This document shows, piece by piece, positions 23,290-35,600 of a stretch of 64,000 nt of DNA. The notes under the pieces are model-generated. The model had not been told where the DNA came from and searched no databases. It saw nothing but the letters and a program-made list of their open reading frames with translations. Where the stretch lies: assembly GCA_951640165.1 (NCBI GenBank), contig OX621234.1, positions 29,206,549 through 29,270,548 of the forward strand. Direction: 5' to 3'. Position 1 is the first letter of the stretch; each line of letters opens with the position of its first letter. This DNA comes from Pseudoips prasinana. Its lineage: Eukaryota > Arthropoda > Insecta > Lepidoptera > Nolidae. The translations under genes and the position numbers were made by a program.

Positions 23290-25200
23290 ATCACATCACC
23301 AAATTTTTTGAAAATTCTAATTCATATTGATGAATAGGATTTCATAAAAATACTTAAAATCTGTTTTGGAGCGATTGACCCTTTGACATACGAGCACCCC
23401 TCGCTGGTCAGTGAGGGGCGATCTTGCGTCCCAATCCGTTCATTATTGAGTCACCTAAAACGCCCTTTCTTGATGTGCTTGACTATAAATTATAACGAAA
23501 CATATGTACGAGTTTGAGCCCTTGGATCGGTTACTGCTTTGTCGCTGTCATAGGTTTTCAATTCATAATTCTTCGTTCTTAAAGTGAACTCCAGTTCGAC
23601 AGTACGTTTTGTTTCTAGTGAAGTCATCTGCAGGTCCAAGGTTCGTTTCATGCAACTGGTTACTTCAAAAAATCAACCTTTAGTACTGGGCATTTATATT
23701 CATTGTGAAAATTTTACCTCCTTGTTTACCGACTTCAAAATTACTTAGTTCTTAAAAAAATGCCGTAATTATTCATTTGTGCCTTTTAATATGTAATTAT
23801 TACTCTTCTCTTCTTCATTGCTTGACTCGTAATTTTGTCGGGTTTGGGGCACAACCGCAAGCGTTAGACACGCTTGCGGTTGTGGCTAGGTACCAGAATC
23901 AATCGAGCCACTGCGTACCTATAATCAGTTAGCAATATGGATACACGTAACTGCGACAATAATAGAACCCACCGAGACCGACCGTTAAACATGCGACATG
24001 GCAACGAGAGTATAGAATAGAATACTCCTTATATTATTCTATCCTCTCGGTATATACTTAAACAGGAAATATGCCAAAATAAAACTTCGTTTTACGTGAA
24101 TTATAGCTTCAAATGCTAAATGCTAAATTTTATAGCTTCATGCTGGCCTTGTCCACATTTACTACTAAATACCACAATAGAGTGAACAGAAAGTCATTGA
24201 ATAGAAAAAATAGGGTGATATTGAACGAAAGGATTACTTGCGCAAAAATATACACTTTATGACTAAACTAAAACACCAAAATTTCCTAATCTTTAATATT
24301 TCAATATTCTGTCGGTTTAAACGATTTTAGAAGTGGCTTGCAATTATTATTTTTATTGAGACAGTTTGACATTTATTTTTTCTGCAAGTAAAAGTGAATA
24401 GTAAAATACTAGAAACTTTCCCGCCGTAGCTTAATATGATTTCCTCGCTACTGTTACGGCTTCAGGCATGCTCGAATAGGCGAGAATGCCTGGTCGCAAT
24501 GCAATTATTTGATCTCGTATTGCAATACAAATACCTGGATACAGGTAATGGTTTTAAAGGTCCTCAGTGAGCCGTATTGGATTAAAACCTACCAGAATAC
24601 GAACCGTAAACATGTAAAGTAAAAGTATATATATTTTTTGTGAGTTTCTTGTAATAAATATAATTGATGTTTCTTACATGGTAACTAGGACAACATACGT
24701 GGGATAACTCAGGACACGGTACTTGAATGTTTATTTTTAGCATTCTTTTGCTAGCTTTATTTTTATTTTGTATATTTTTAATGATAGACAATATAAAAAA
24801 TACTACCTACTTATTTAAATTACATACTATTTATTTAAAGGAATTAAATTAGGATCTTCAACGAAGTTCAGGCTTTTGGCGGTTACGGGCCTAGAATCAA
24901 GAATCTACAGACGCAATGAAACCCTTAAATAGAAAGACTAACAAAAGACGACCTCATACAAGAAGGAAGAGTAATAAGTGTACCAGATATACGTCATGTT
25001 GATATGGGCTATCAATTGTATCCGCTATCGTTTAGTTAATGTAATTTATAGTATCATATCTTAGTTAAAAATCTGAAGTCAATTATAGTGCCAATTATAT
25101 AAAACCGTTATAATTTACGGTTTCTAGCTAGTTTCTCCTCTAAGCTTAATGACATCATGTCAGTGTCGTGTTAATTTTGAATAACATTTTAATTCTATAT
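23290..25200. other. no gene seen
   Basis: AT-rich sequence with three local stems: cccctcgctggtcagtgagg near 23396, a perfect 15-bp hairpin at 23850-23884 (cacaaccgcaagcgt, 5-nt loop), and caggcatgctcg/cgagaatgcctg at 24463-24492. No exon or element was recognised. Confidence 0.45.
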
Positions 25201-25209
25201 GTCACCCGC

Positions 25210-25510
25210 GCCTTCGTCAGTGTAAATGCGAATGAGAAGTTAGTTTGTTTTACGCCTTAACCACTCAACCGATCATCATGGAATTGTGCACTTATGTAGT
25301 CAGGAGCGCAGAAAAGCATGCATTGTATATTTAATCCAGGGAAAAAAGACTTCCCTAGGATAATATATTTAATACGGCTATATAACTCACGTAGATGAAG
25401 CAGGCGGTGGAAGCCAGTTACTGCATTATGCCTTATAATATCAGATACCTGCCATTGCGAGTCTCCCAAAATTCGGTCCAACCGTTTCGGAGATTAGTCT
25501 AACGAACATA
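25210..25510 (+). repeat. probable non-autonomous transposon relic
   Basis: Phrases such as ccttaaccactcaaccgatc and ttcggtccaaccgtttcgga, with a nearby gattagtctaacgaacatag, are typical of old Helitron-related repeats in insect genomes as I recall them. Boundaries are not visible and the assignment is tentative. Confidence 0.3.
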
Positions 25511-26091
25511 GAGATAAAAAGTGTTTATTTCTTTTTATGTAAGTACCTACTTTATAAAAACCCCCGATTGTATTTATTTGTGTTAAAATAAAAATTTTAA
25601 AGAGTTTTTAGTATTTCGTGTTTTAATGAATATTATAAACGCAATGAAGATGTTGGTTTATAAATATGAGCAAAAATAATAATTAGACTTAAATGTTCTC
25701 TACATTGTAATAAGTATATTTATATAATACTAGCTGTACTTCGTACTGCCATATTCTTTCGAACAAAAAAAAACAACCTTTTACAGTTTTCTGTCTTATT
25801 GGCAAACTCATTTTTCTGATATTTTTTAATATTTATCATACAAACCGATCGAACTCTTAAACACATACAATAAAGATTTATATAATTTACAATTTGGTGC
25901 AGCCTATCCAGTTCGGAACTTATAAGTATAAATACCCAAATTACATACATTTCGGTGATTCATTTTTATTTATGTAGATGTATTGTAGACCTCCGAATTA
26001 AATTAATTTATTCTTTTTCCGAATTAAATTAATTTTTCCAGTTTTCAAAACTCGGCAAAGAACTCATTGTACATACCTTCAGTCTGTATTC

Positions 26092-26205
26092 ATCCAGCGG
26101 GAAACAGCTGGGTGCGGGCAGCGCAGGACCGGCTATTGTGGAGATCCTTGGGGACGCCTTTGTCCAGCAGTGGACGTCTTTCGGCTGATATGATGATGAT
26201 GATGA
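26092..26205 (+). mobile_element. RTE-type LINE 3' tail
   Basis: The + strand encodes NSWVRAAQDRLLWRSLG and ends cagcagtggacgtctttcgg, then ctgatatgatgatgatgatg. It is the same family as 21711-21967 and is heavily 5'-truncated. Confidence 0.75.
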
Positions 26206-26239
26206 AATTATTACCTTTTGGTATCTTTCCATTTAGTAC

Positions 26240-27535
26240 AATCAACAAGATGTGTTGTGTCAGTTTATTATGTCTGGAATGTGTGTAGCTTGACGTATTT
26301 TAATCTTCGCTTATCGTCAATATACCAACATTTCCTCTTCAATGATTTCGAAATGAACTCTATAATATATTGCAATAATAGCTAAGTAATTGCTTTTTGT
26401 TACCGTGATATTCGACAGTGAATTTAATGGAAAAATAAAAACAACATCGAAAAATGTTTAGGAATTATGAAGCAAAACATTTTATGACGACCTTGCGTCG
26501 AGATGATTTCGAATGCATAAGCTGTTTGTTAGAGCAGTAAAAATCTATTTGCATCTATTTTATAAGAAGCAATAAAATTTAAATTTTCTGTTTAACGATG
26601 AAGGTTTAATTTTATAAATATAGCATCTTGTTCATGTTATAGGTCCGCCTACCAAAGAAAAAGACCTTTAACTTGAGCAATACTAAGCGGGGTAAGAAGT
26701 TACTTTGATTCCCTAATCTCCCCGTTAACTTTTGCAAAACGGGGCTATTTTTATTATACTCGTATACCAAAAATATTCAGTTCAGTCCATGTTGCAGTAT
26801 AGGGAGCTGCCGGGGCCTTTGCTGTGACGGTTAACTTCATGAAGACCTATAACCTGTTGCCCCTACCAGCACAGTCTCGGTTAGGTTGTTATATTTGTCT
26901 ACAAATGAAACAAATGAAATTGTTAAACAACAAGAAATTTCCCTATTCCCGACCGTTTAGTTTAATTGTTTCAAGGCCTTAGGTTTACATACAAACAAAA
27001 CAAAATATGCCCAGCATACGACTTCATAGTCGTGACCGTGCCGTGCTGGGCACATTTTGTTTTGTCATATATGCATGACTGAGGCGGTCAAAAGGTTAAT
27101 TAGGCGTTTTATCGACTTAAACAGGATCATAACTCCTGTTACAATAGGTTTATGTACAAATCAAATCATAATTCGTTTATTTTCTCTTCACAAAGAAACA
27201 CAGGCTCCAATTAAAACAAATACAGCTTAATTATGGTTGGGGTACTAAGTTAGAACTTAACTTTGTGAGAGAGTGCTGCCTGTTAATTTAAAAAATTTGG
27301 TTGTGCAAAAAGACACGTTTTTATGTGATAATGCTATCACTCTTAAAGGAATAACGAAAAGCAATTTAAGTTAAATAAAGCATTCAAATGTTGGTTTATT
27401 AATGAAAGCGAAAGTGATACCCGCGTGATTATTAATTAATGAGTGTTAGCGATGCGAACTGCCTGATAATCAAAATGCTAAGCGAAAGTAGGTATTTCTT
27501 TCTTTATTACTAAGTAGCCCGAGTAAATATACTCC
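26240..27535. other. no gene; one 21-bp-arm inverted repeat
   Basis: AT-rich sequence. 26996-27016 and 27044-27064 are inverted copies with one mismatch (core tgcccagca/tgctgggca). The intervening segment resembles ccatggcgtgctgggtac at about 51612-51630, suggesting a small dispersed element. Nothing else was recognised. Confidence 0.45.
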
Positions 27536-27539
27536 CTAA

Positions 27540-28560
27540 GCTAACTATCACTTTCGCTACGCACCCCTGCTATAAAACCCCTACACAACCAGATAATCTT
27601 ATCAGATTGACGGCTGTGCTTCTGAGAAAGAGTTCGCCCATAGCCAACCTTGTTACCGCCAACCCAATTGTTCTCCCTACGGACATCCCACACGTCACGC
27701 GAGGGAATGTTCTTGCCAGTGCTCATCGACTCCATCATTCAGTCTCCCGCGTTCAGTATGCGCTCGGAACAGACTCGAGTTCAGTCGAGTTTTTAATAGA
27801 TGTGCAACTCCGGATGGCCTCGCCCCCATCGCAAATGACGTCAACTTAAAGGACAAGAGGTGCCGGCATGTCACGGAGGAACCGAAGCTCCGAAGAGAAA
27901 GAAAAGGCGAAGCGTCAGGGCACCCATGCGCAAACCTAGCCCACTCCGCCAACAATCACCCTATCCACGTCGTATGCCGACATCACAGTAAGACCAGGAA
28001 ATCAAGCGGGCAGCGAGTCCATTAGTGTTGTAGTGCCCAAGGCTCTTTCGACTACTCGCGAAACCCGCGATATCTTCACAAAGATACCCACCGCTAGTAG
28101 TGAAAAATCTCCCCAATTGGGCGCACCACTTCCGCCCCCTTAGATAAAAGTTTGGGCACATAACACTGGTGCGACGGGATACGTTATTCCTCAACTGAGA
28201 ACTACGAATATAGAGTTATTCTGAGATATCTAATAGAACTCGAATAGATGGAAAAAATATCGTGGTTCTCCTATTTGCTGTCTGCCGAACGTAGTATGAA
28301 GGTGAAGGCGACCCGGAGGTAATCGACCAAAAACTCCGCGAGTGAGGTTACGTCCCAGAGTACGTGATACACATCAAAGCCCGGGGTGTTTATTCTTCGC
28401 TAGCTGCTCGCACTAAAGACATCACGCCGGAGTTTATACGTGGAGGAGCAACATCCGCGGTCTAGTACTCCTAGTAAATCGGAGAGTCGCACACAAATCC
28501 CTGACGTTGCTGATGCTTCAAATTACAAATAATCTACCTGCTGGGTCTACCTCGTCTAAA
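27540..28560. other. GC-richer block with decayed coding look
   Basis: This kilobase is clearly richer in G and C than its surroundings and has overlapping frames on both strands (65-86 codons). One + strand frame reads DPEVIDQKLRE, a stop-free GYVPEYVIHIKARGVYSSLA and RTKDITPEF. This faintly recalls the ORF1/gag region of jockey-type LINEs, but I cannot name it with confidence. Multiple stops make it a relic at best. No splice-consistent exons were found. Confidence 0.3.
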
Positions 28561-28659
28561 TTCGACGCCTCTGAAGAGCAAATTAGGATATCAAAATCAC
28601 AAGTAGAAATGGATTTTCTGCATTATGATTGTGATTAAAACAAATAAATAATATAAATT

Positions 28660-28745
28660 TCCTGGGACATTATCCATACACGGCCATCTAATCCCAAACT
28701 AAGCAGAGCTTGTACTATGGAAACCAGACAACTGATATATTACAT
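28660..28745 (-). mobile_element. SINE S2, reverse copy, tail part
   Basis: Carries the reversed family tail (ccaaactaagcagagcttgt, actatggaaaccagac). It continues at 29013 beyond a forward S2 copy, so it is one element split by a later insertion. Confidence 0.7.
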
Positions 28746-28752
28746 ATATCAG

Positions 28753-29012
28753 TTGTCTGGTTGGCGTGGTTGGTAGATACGCTGCCTTTCACGCCGAAGG
28801 TCGTGGGTTCGATTCCCACCCGGGACAAATATTTGTGTGCATGAACATGTCTGTTTGTCCTGAGTCTGGGTGTAAATTATATATATATATAAGTATGTAT
28901 TTACAAAAGAAAAATAGTATATGTAGTATATCAGTTATCTGGTTTCCATAGTACAAGCTCTGCTTAGTTTGGGATCAGATGACCGTGTGTGAATGATGTC
29001 CCAGGATATTAT
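28753..29012 (+). mobile_element. SINE S2, full-length copy, nested
   Basis: The head (ggttggcgtggttggtagat, B-box gggttcgattcccacccggg) and complete tail (ccatagtacaagctctgctt) are present, ending in a short (ATT)n run. It lies within a reverse S2 copy. A 15-bp inverted duplicate of target sequence sits at its 5' junction (28724-28738 and 28746-28760). Confidence 0.8.
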
Positions 29013-29145
29013 TATTATATACTACTTTTTCTTTTGTAAATACATACCTACATAGATCGATAATGACATCCAGACTCAGAACAAATAGACATGTCATGCA
29101 CACAAATATCTGTCATGGGTAGGAGTCGAACCCACGACCTAACGT
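29013..29145 (-). mobile_element. SINE S2, reverse copy, head part
   Basis: Reads, reversed, the remaining body and tRNA-like head (gggtaggagtcgaacccacg holds the B-box complement). It joins the piece at 28660-28745 across the inserted forward copy. Confidence 0.7.
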
Positions 29146-29387
29146 GTTTCATTTGACCAGAGAATTGCTTTTCATCACTAGATTCTCATATCGAGTGTTA
29201 TTATTAGAAATGGAAAGATTTAATTAGACACTACTATTGGTTATAATTATTATTGAATTGTATAATCACAAATATGTGAACAGGTGATATCTGTGGTGAT
29301 AATCCATACAAAATTTGTTCAATAATGCTTTGCTTTTATTATTTTTTTATTGCACCACCCCTAAAATCTTACATTTTATCTTATTGG

Positions 29388-29445
29388 ATGATTATCGGTT
29401 TATTATGTTTGGGTCCATACCCAAACATAATAAACCGATAATCAT
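29388..29445. repeat. perfect hairpin, 27-bp arms, 4-nt loop
   Basis: Arm 29388-29414 (ATGATTATCGGTTTATTATG then TTTGGGT) pairs exactly with 29419-29445. The loop is ccat. No terminal motif, duplication or family relationship was seen. Confidence 0.9.
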
Positions 29446-29449
29446 GTAT

Positions 29450-31810
29450 GTATGTAGCATAATTTTATTGAAAAATTATAATGACCTCGGTTTTTTCTAG
29501 AACTTGTATTGCTAAGTTCTTTCCTAATTTGTATACATCGAGAGAGAAGACAGTGATTTTGCGCTAGTGAAATGAATAGAAAGCGGATCCTAAACACTGT
29601 CAAGCATTTATATATACTAAGAATTAAATAGCTGTAAAGTATAAAACCGACTGTGGATAGAATCAAAGTATTCAATTCGATTGTATGTGTTGCGATAGCT
29701 TACTTATCACTACTCCCCTGACGTGTTGCGGGGTCGATCCCTCTTATTATTTATGTTCCCCATTGAGACTAATCCAGACCCGGGTTGTAGGTATTTAGTG
29801 TTTGTAATATCAAAGTTTATTAAGTCGCCTACAGTGCAGTAATACCTTTGTTCGATATAACGAACTAATATGACTGCGAGGAGAGAGCGAACAACATGTT
29901 TAAGTGGGCAAAGCCGAGTAGTGGAATTGAATTGAATTAGGAATGTTGGTAAACATTCGACGAAACGCAACGCTGAGTCTGAGCTGCACGCGTACACAAA
30001 ATTGAGTTGACATTGATCGGCTTGGCCAGGCGGAAAAATCACCTGCTGGCTGGCTAAGCCTTCGGAGCTTGATTCACAAATAAGGATTTCGCAGTTATGG
30101 TTAGATATTCCTGGATTAACTTAAGTTACTTAATATTAAGTTACTAAGATCAAAAACAAATCTAATGGTATAGTTTATAATTAGGCCTTTGGATCGCTTC
30201 CATGACGAAATATACAGTAAATAAACTGACAGATTCGGAATTAGTGAATTGGTTAAAGAACTAATGAAGCCAGAAGAAAGACACCATGATGTGGTACTTA
30301 ATTGCCTTGATTGGATTGTTCAATACATATTACAGAGTGGAATTTGGCGACTCGAATATGTGCAGTAGTCCTTATAACTGTCTACTGCTGTTCATTCAAC
30401 TTCTATTTGAAGTATCTAATGTTCTATAAGTGTATTGTTTGTTATGTTTGCTCTTGTATGGCTGCGTGGGATTGTTTTCTTCTTTGGCTTGTTATGTGTA
30501 CCTAAGAAAATTCTCTAGAATGTTTGAAGGTATAGGTAAAACACGAATGTTGAATTTTGTAGATATTCTTTAAATTTTACAAAATCAAAAAAAATACTCA
30601 TAAAAAAATTGGAACATTTATGAAATTTGTTTTTGTACGATTTTTGTGTTTTTTTTTTTCACTAAACAGTACTTTATTTGCGCCATTTTATTGCGGATAT
30701 TATAAGGTAGGTATCGTTTAACGAATATTTATTATTCAAATAATTTTTTTCTCTAAACTAGCGTGTTAACAAAGACGAAATCATAAGGTTGTTGTTAAAA
30801 TTTGCGTAGGGTACCTAACAATCCTTGATGTAACGTGACCCATATAATGATGGTAAGCGGCGTCTAGATAGAAAAGGAATGTCGACTTTCCATCGGCACT
30901 TATGCTTCCCAAAATCGTCAATGAACCGCTAATATAACGCCTCTTTCTTCAATTTAGCCCAGTGCAAAACTCTACCTCTTGCTTTGCACCTTCTTTCTTC
31001 CGTGCGTCGGCAGAAAAGAGAACTTTGATGTTTAAGTAGCAGGTTCGTATCGATTGTCTATTCAATTACAAAAATATTTTTGTATCTATATGCTAAACCA
31101 TTTTTGTCTTATTCTTCTCCGTTCGCAGTTTGTTTTATCTTATTACTAATTTACATCAAGTTCCACTCGAGTTTATAAAACTTACGGCTTTTTCGAATTT
31201 AGCGTATTACGCGCCTCACATCCAATTATCTGCCGTTTTTAAAGTAGTATTAATTATTTAGAACTTCTAAATAATTACTGCTACTTGAATACCTAATTAA
31301 TGTACCTTTTAAAACTGTGCTATGTAATGTGAATAATACGTTAGTAGTTACCCATGTATTATATACATTATACCGAAATTCAATTGAATTTATTCAGTAT
31401 GTAACTGTAGTCCTACTAACATCTACTGATCCAGGTAGTAACATGACAATTTCGTCATAAATTAATATTCATAGGGAATATTTTGAGTTATCTGAAATTC
31501 ACTTAGCTCCCGAGATTGTAATGGAATTAATTTTCCGGGAATATCCGATGAACCATATTAATAGGGTTTCACGTGTCACTCTTCTGGCGATAACTTTTAC
31601 ACGCCGTACACCGCGCCGTAACACTTTAATGTCATCACTGCAGCTAAAACCGTATCCCGTCGTAATCATATCACTGACCTGTTGGAATTTTAAAATAATT
31701 TAGACAAAGTTGCAGTATTTTGCTTAGGTGAATGGAGGAATCTATGGAGTTAAGAAATATTATATAATAAGAATTTCTATTGAGGTAGAACGGGAAATGT
31801 GTTTTAATAT
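29450..31810. other. no gene seen
   Basis: AT-rich, with scattered frames up to 110 codons (29710-30042, minus) that lack motifs. It holds a palindrome at 31251-31277 (13-bp arms TAATTATTTAGAA around one base). No RNA gene was recognised. Confidence 0.45.
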
Positions 31811-31816
31811 AGAACG

Positions 31817-32063
31817 GGCCGGATGGCGTGTTTGGTAGATACTTGCTTTTCACGCTGCAGATCGTGGGGTCGATTCCCACCCAGGACGGATATTTATGTG
31901 CATGTCCATGTCTGTTTGTCCTGAGTCTGGGTGAAATTCTCTATATAAATATGTATTTACTAAAGAAAAGTAGTATATATAGTATATCAGTTATCTGGTT
32001 TCCATAGTACAAGCTCTGCTTAGTTGGCCGTGTGTGAATAATGTCCCAGGATACTATTATTAT
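31817..32063 (+). mobile_element. SINE S2, copy
   Basis: The head gccggatggcgtgtttggta, B-box-like gggtcgattcccaccc and tail ccatagtacaagctctgctt are present, with a small deletion in the tail and (ATT)n at the end. Confidence 0.75.
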
Positions 32064-32459
32064 AGAGTTTGCGCAATACCATTGTAAATAAGGGAGGTGA
32101 AAATTTCAATGGAAAATTTGCCATCAATATTTTGAGGCCGATGTTCTGCCATTAATTCTTTAAAGTTAAGAGATCTCAGAATGCTCAATTATTTTGAGGA
32201 TTCACGCTAACCTTGCCTGTATAAGCTTATAAAAGGCAGCAATTAGCTATTATGTTATAAGTGTGTCGGTGGCAATTGTAAAACTGAATACATTCAGAGG
32301 CACGAACTACGTGAGTTTATTATAGAGTTAATACTTCTTTAGCTTCGTGCGCTTTTTGGGATGGGTAAAAATGTTAAACTCGCGTCAGGACATGTGATCA
32401 AATATTCGTAAGACAAAGGCCTTTTTTTAATTCACATGACCGTACCATATTTTTTATTA

Positions 32460-32680
32460 AATATATTAGATTTTTAAAATCTATTCCGGCCATAGGGAGG
32501 TAAGCAATTATTGTGAGTCTACCGCCCAAAGATGGGAAGTAGCATCTTCCACTCGCTACTCGGATCAAATAAACACTACTTTCCGATTATGAGAAATGAA
32601 AAAAATGTTTTCACTTCTATCGGCAGTCCCCAAAGAATGCCCCGTTGTTCCATTTTTATTTCAATGTGTAAGGTTCTTGG
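32460..32680 (-). repeat. dispersed repeat E, copy 2
   Basis: Reverse complement of 10290-10470 in several blocks (ctaccgcccaaagatggga, cacttctatcggcagtcccc). It is non-coding and its ends are not defined. Confidence 0.55.
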
Positions 32681-32689
32681 AACCCGCGT

Positions 32690-33870
32690 CCGGTTTGGTA
32701 TACAAGCCGAGAAATGTAACGTTTGTTAGCTATCGGGTACAATATAAAGATAGATTTCATAAGAATGCCCCTAGAAACCGACCCTCTTATCCATATCCTA
32801 GTCAGTAACAGCCCTGAGCCGAGGTACGACTTAAAGTAAGATTATTTAGTAACATTTTTAGTTTCCTGACGGGCTGAACCCCGGCACTATTATCCGGTAA
32901 AGCATTGAACGTCCTAGAATAACTATAAAAGAAATATAAAAAAATGTGATGTTTCATAAGAAATATGATATCAATTCCAAATTAATTGGGTATATTCCAC
33001 GTAAAAAATACAAAGCTTGTATCGTCTTATATTGCGTAAGTAGGTAGGTATTATTGCTACTGGTAGGATCACAGCTAATGATTGCTACCCACTTAAACAC
33101 GTGTTTCCAATAATTGCCGTATTTGCTTACAAAAATAACCTACTTATTCTTTGCACTCATCTCAAACTGACGTAAAATATAATATTTTGTATTAATGTAA
33201 GAGAAAATAATGAGCCTGTCTCGATATAAACGCAGTTCGTGTTATATATACAGTTTGGAGGAACGCAAAAAAAATCTAACGAAATTTTATAATTTCCTGT
33301 TGGTATTATCGCATATCGTACATACTCAACACAAATATTATTATATCTTATTTAAAAATCTAATGTTTCGGAGTTTTTAATTTTGGAATTTATATTGTTT
33401 TTTCCGTAATGATAGCATTCTTTCATACTACGAAAAAAAATCTTACTTTGAATTTAAATTTCGGTATCCTTTTAATTTTTTCTTCGACTGTTTTGTTTAT
33501 CGTGTTACATGTGAGTAGTAACTACAAATAAACTCAGAATGCCAGATCTGAACGCCGCACCAGTAGCTAGGGCTGTTCCTTTAATTGGAACTGGGCACAC
33601 GGACACCTACTATCTTATCTTATCTTTGATGGGGTGTACTTGCGTACAGCACTTCGACCCTTCAGGATCTTTTGTACTAACACCTACTAACTTGTGGCTC
33701 ATACATAGGTATATCAAAATCTTTGGTACACTGAGTTGTCAAGAGGTATCGGCAGACCGGACAGTAGACTCACAGGTCAAGGACGGAAAAGGAAAACTGT
33801 GGCCAGAGATGATCGGTTCATCGTTACCAGTGTGCTGGAAAGTCAAGTGAAAACGTCTTTCAATCTTGTG
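32690..33870. other. no convincing gene; 103-codon frame
   Basis: The + strand frame 33539-33850 begins MPDLNAAPVARAVPLIGTGH and has near-neutral composition, but no domain, signal peptide or splice signal I recognise. The rest is AT-rich. I would not annotate a protein here without transcript evidence. Confidence 0.35.
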
Positions 33871-33876
33871 TATCAA

Positions 33877-34289
33877 TCCTTACTAATATTATAAATGCGA
33901 AAGTAACTGTGTCTGTCTGTCGTGCTATCACGCCATAACTACAAAACCGATTTAAATGAAATTTGGTACACAGATAGTCTAGAGCCTGGGAAAGGACAAA
34001 GACTACTTTTTGATGAAAAGTTGTATGGAAGTATCGTCATTTTTAGAGCTAGAAGCCTAAAACTTATTTTTAGAATGTTGAATCGATATAAATAAATATA
34101 ACAATGTAAGTTAGCAAAAAAATTACCGTGAAGGGTGTAAAATAACAGTGCGAATAAGGAATGAAATATTGTATGGAAATATGTAAGGTTTATGCGAAAG
34201 TTTTATAAGTTTGCAACAAGAGACCACATATTAGAGATATACTGATGTAACACTACAAAATGTGCGGATGAAGTCGCGGGCACAGCTAG
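33877..34289 (+). mobile_element. complete short Helitron (413 bp)
   Basis: It begins TCCTTACTAATATTATAAATG at 33877 after an A and ends gcgggcacagctag at 34289 before a T. These are the TC...CTAG termini inserted between A and T that define Helitrons. It has no terminal inverted repeats, no target duplication and no coding capacity. Internal phrases match relics at 4560-4887 and 15971-16137. It lies just upstream of the first TMEM198-like exon found. Confidence 0.8.
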
Positions 34290-34430
34290 TATTTATATTA
34301 AGTAAAGGAGCCGAACACTTATGAACTAAAACATATAATGAAATTAAAGATTACACAAGGTATCCCAGACTTATTCTTCCGATAGTTATCACTTCCATGA
34401 CATTTGCTATTGATAATGCTTTTGTTTCAG

Positions 34431-34503
34431 TACTGGCTGTGCGTGGTGGTGCTGCTCTGTTCGGGTATCTTCTTTGCTGTAATCAATCTGTACTGGAAGA
34501 AAG
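34431..34503 (+). CDS. TMEM198-like exon A (73 bp)
   Basis: The acceptor tgtttcag is at 34423-34430 and the donor aag|gtgagg at 34504. It encodes YWLCVVVLLCSGIFFAVINL, then YWKK, plus one base: a single hydrophobic helix. In human TMEM198 the corresponding helix lies near the middle of the protein. It ends with one base of a split codon completed by the next exon to give V. Codon choice is GC-rich compared with the introns, as expected for real coding sequence. Confidence 0.85.
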
Positions 34504-34613
34504 GTGAGGCATATCTTATTATAGTATTTTGATAATGAATTAGATACGGTCAGCAATAGAAAGATATTCGCTGGGGATATTTTTGCGCTGAATAATTGGG
34601 GATTCAGTGAATC

Positions 34614-34650
34614 TTTATTACACTAGTTTAAAAAACTAGTGTAATAAAGT
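34614..34650. repeat. perfect hairpin, 17-bp arms, 3-nt loop
   Basis: CTTTATTACACTAGTTT at 34614-34630 pairs exactly with 34634-34650. It lies 110 bp into the intron after exon A. Confidence 0.85.
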
Positions 34651-35042
34651 TCAATATTAAATAAGTATCTTCGATATAATATGATCTTACATATTAAAAA
34701 TTATGCATTTTCATTACAACTTTTATACAGCCTAGAAACGAGAATTTGGCGTGTTTGATAAATTGTAAATCCAAGACAGCATGTGTTATATGAATACTGA
34801 GTCATTGGGTCTTACATTACGGGGAGATATTTTACCTCGTTCAAGTAAATTTATTGGCGTAAGCATTATTTAGAGTAATGCTTTGAAAAACTCGGTGTAA
34901 CTTCGTAGTAAATTTGATATGTTTTATTACAATACTAAATTGAGGATAAAATTAAAACAAACTTTTACGAGACGCAAAGATTATAATTTATAAATTTGTC
35001 CGGTAACATAATAAATAAAATAAAAAATGTTTTTATTCACGT

Positions 35043-35283
35043 AGACTTAAAAAAGCGCTTGTAAATAGTCAGAACATGTTTGTAGTAATATGGTTAAGTA
35101 TACATTGTTATTTCTAGTAACATAGATATTTAGGTACACGGATTGTATGAAAACATTTATAAAATTTATTTTATAATAGCAATTATATTTAGCTAGCTTG
35201 TATTAAGTTATTGTCAAAGAGATTATGTTTAAGTTTAATTATCAAAATTTATAGTTTAAGCTATATTTTACTATATATTGTCT
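35043..35283 (-). repeat. dispersed repeat D, uninterrupted copy
   Basis: On the minus strand it runs from cagacaatatatagtaaaat through acaatccgtgtacctaaata to tacaagcgcttttttaagtc and tacgtgaataaaaac. It gives the pre-insertion sequence for the split copy at 20953-22080. Confidence 0.65.
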
Positions 35284-35600
35284 GAATTATTTATTATTAT
35301 GGCGGACCTTGTGTTAATAACGACGATCGCGCTTCAATGCTACCACCGGATCCAATGCGCCCCAACAGAGAAAACCCAGCGAAACAAACTCAGTGGGTTC
35401 ATCTACTAGCGGTTTCAACTACCGGTTACAATTGTAGTAATATGGTACACAGAAGGAAGCTGCAGCCCATCCTACGGTGATGATATTCTTATTATTTGAA
35501 CACTTCCATAAATGTCGAACTATCAAACAATCAAACTTTACTATTTAATCTATCGAACCTTATTTAATAACGTAATAATGTCTACCTAGCCGAATTTCGA

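Noticed and set aside
33539..33850. 103-codon open frame as a gene
   Set aside because: No domain, no neighbouring exon and no conserved pattern; it is long only by chance standards in a GC-richer stretch.
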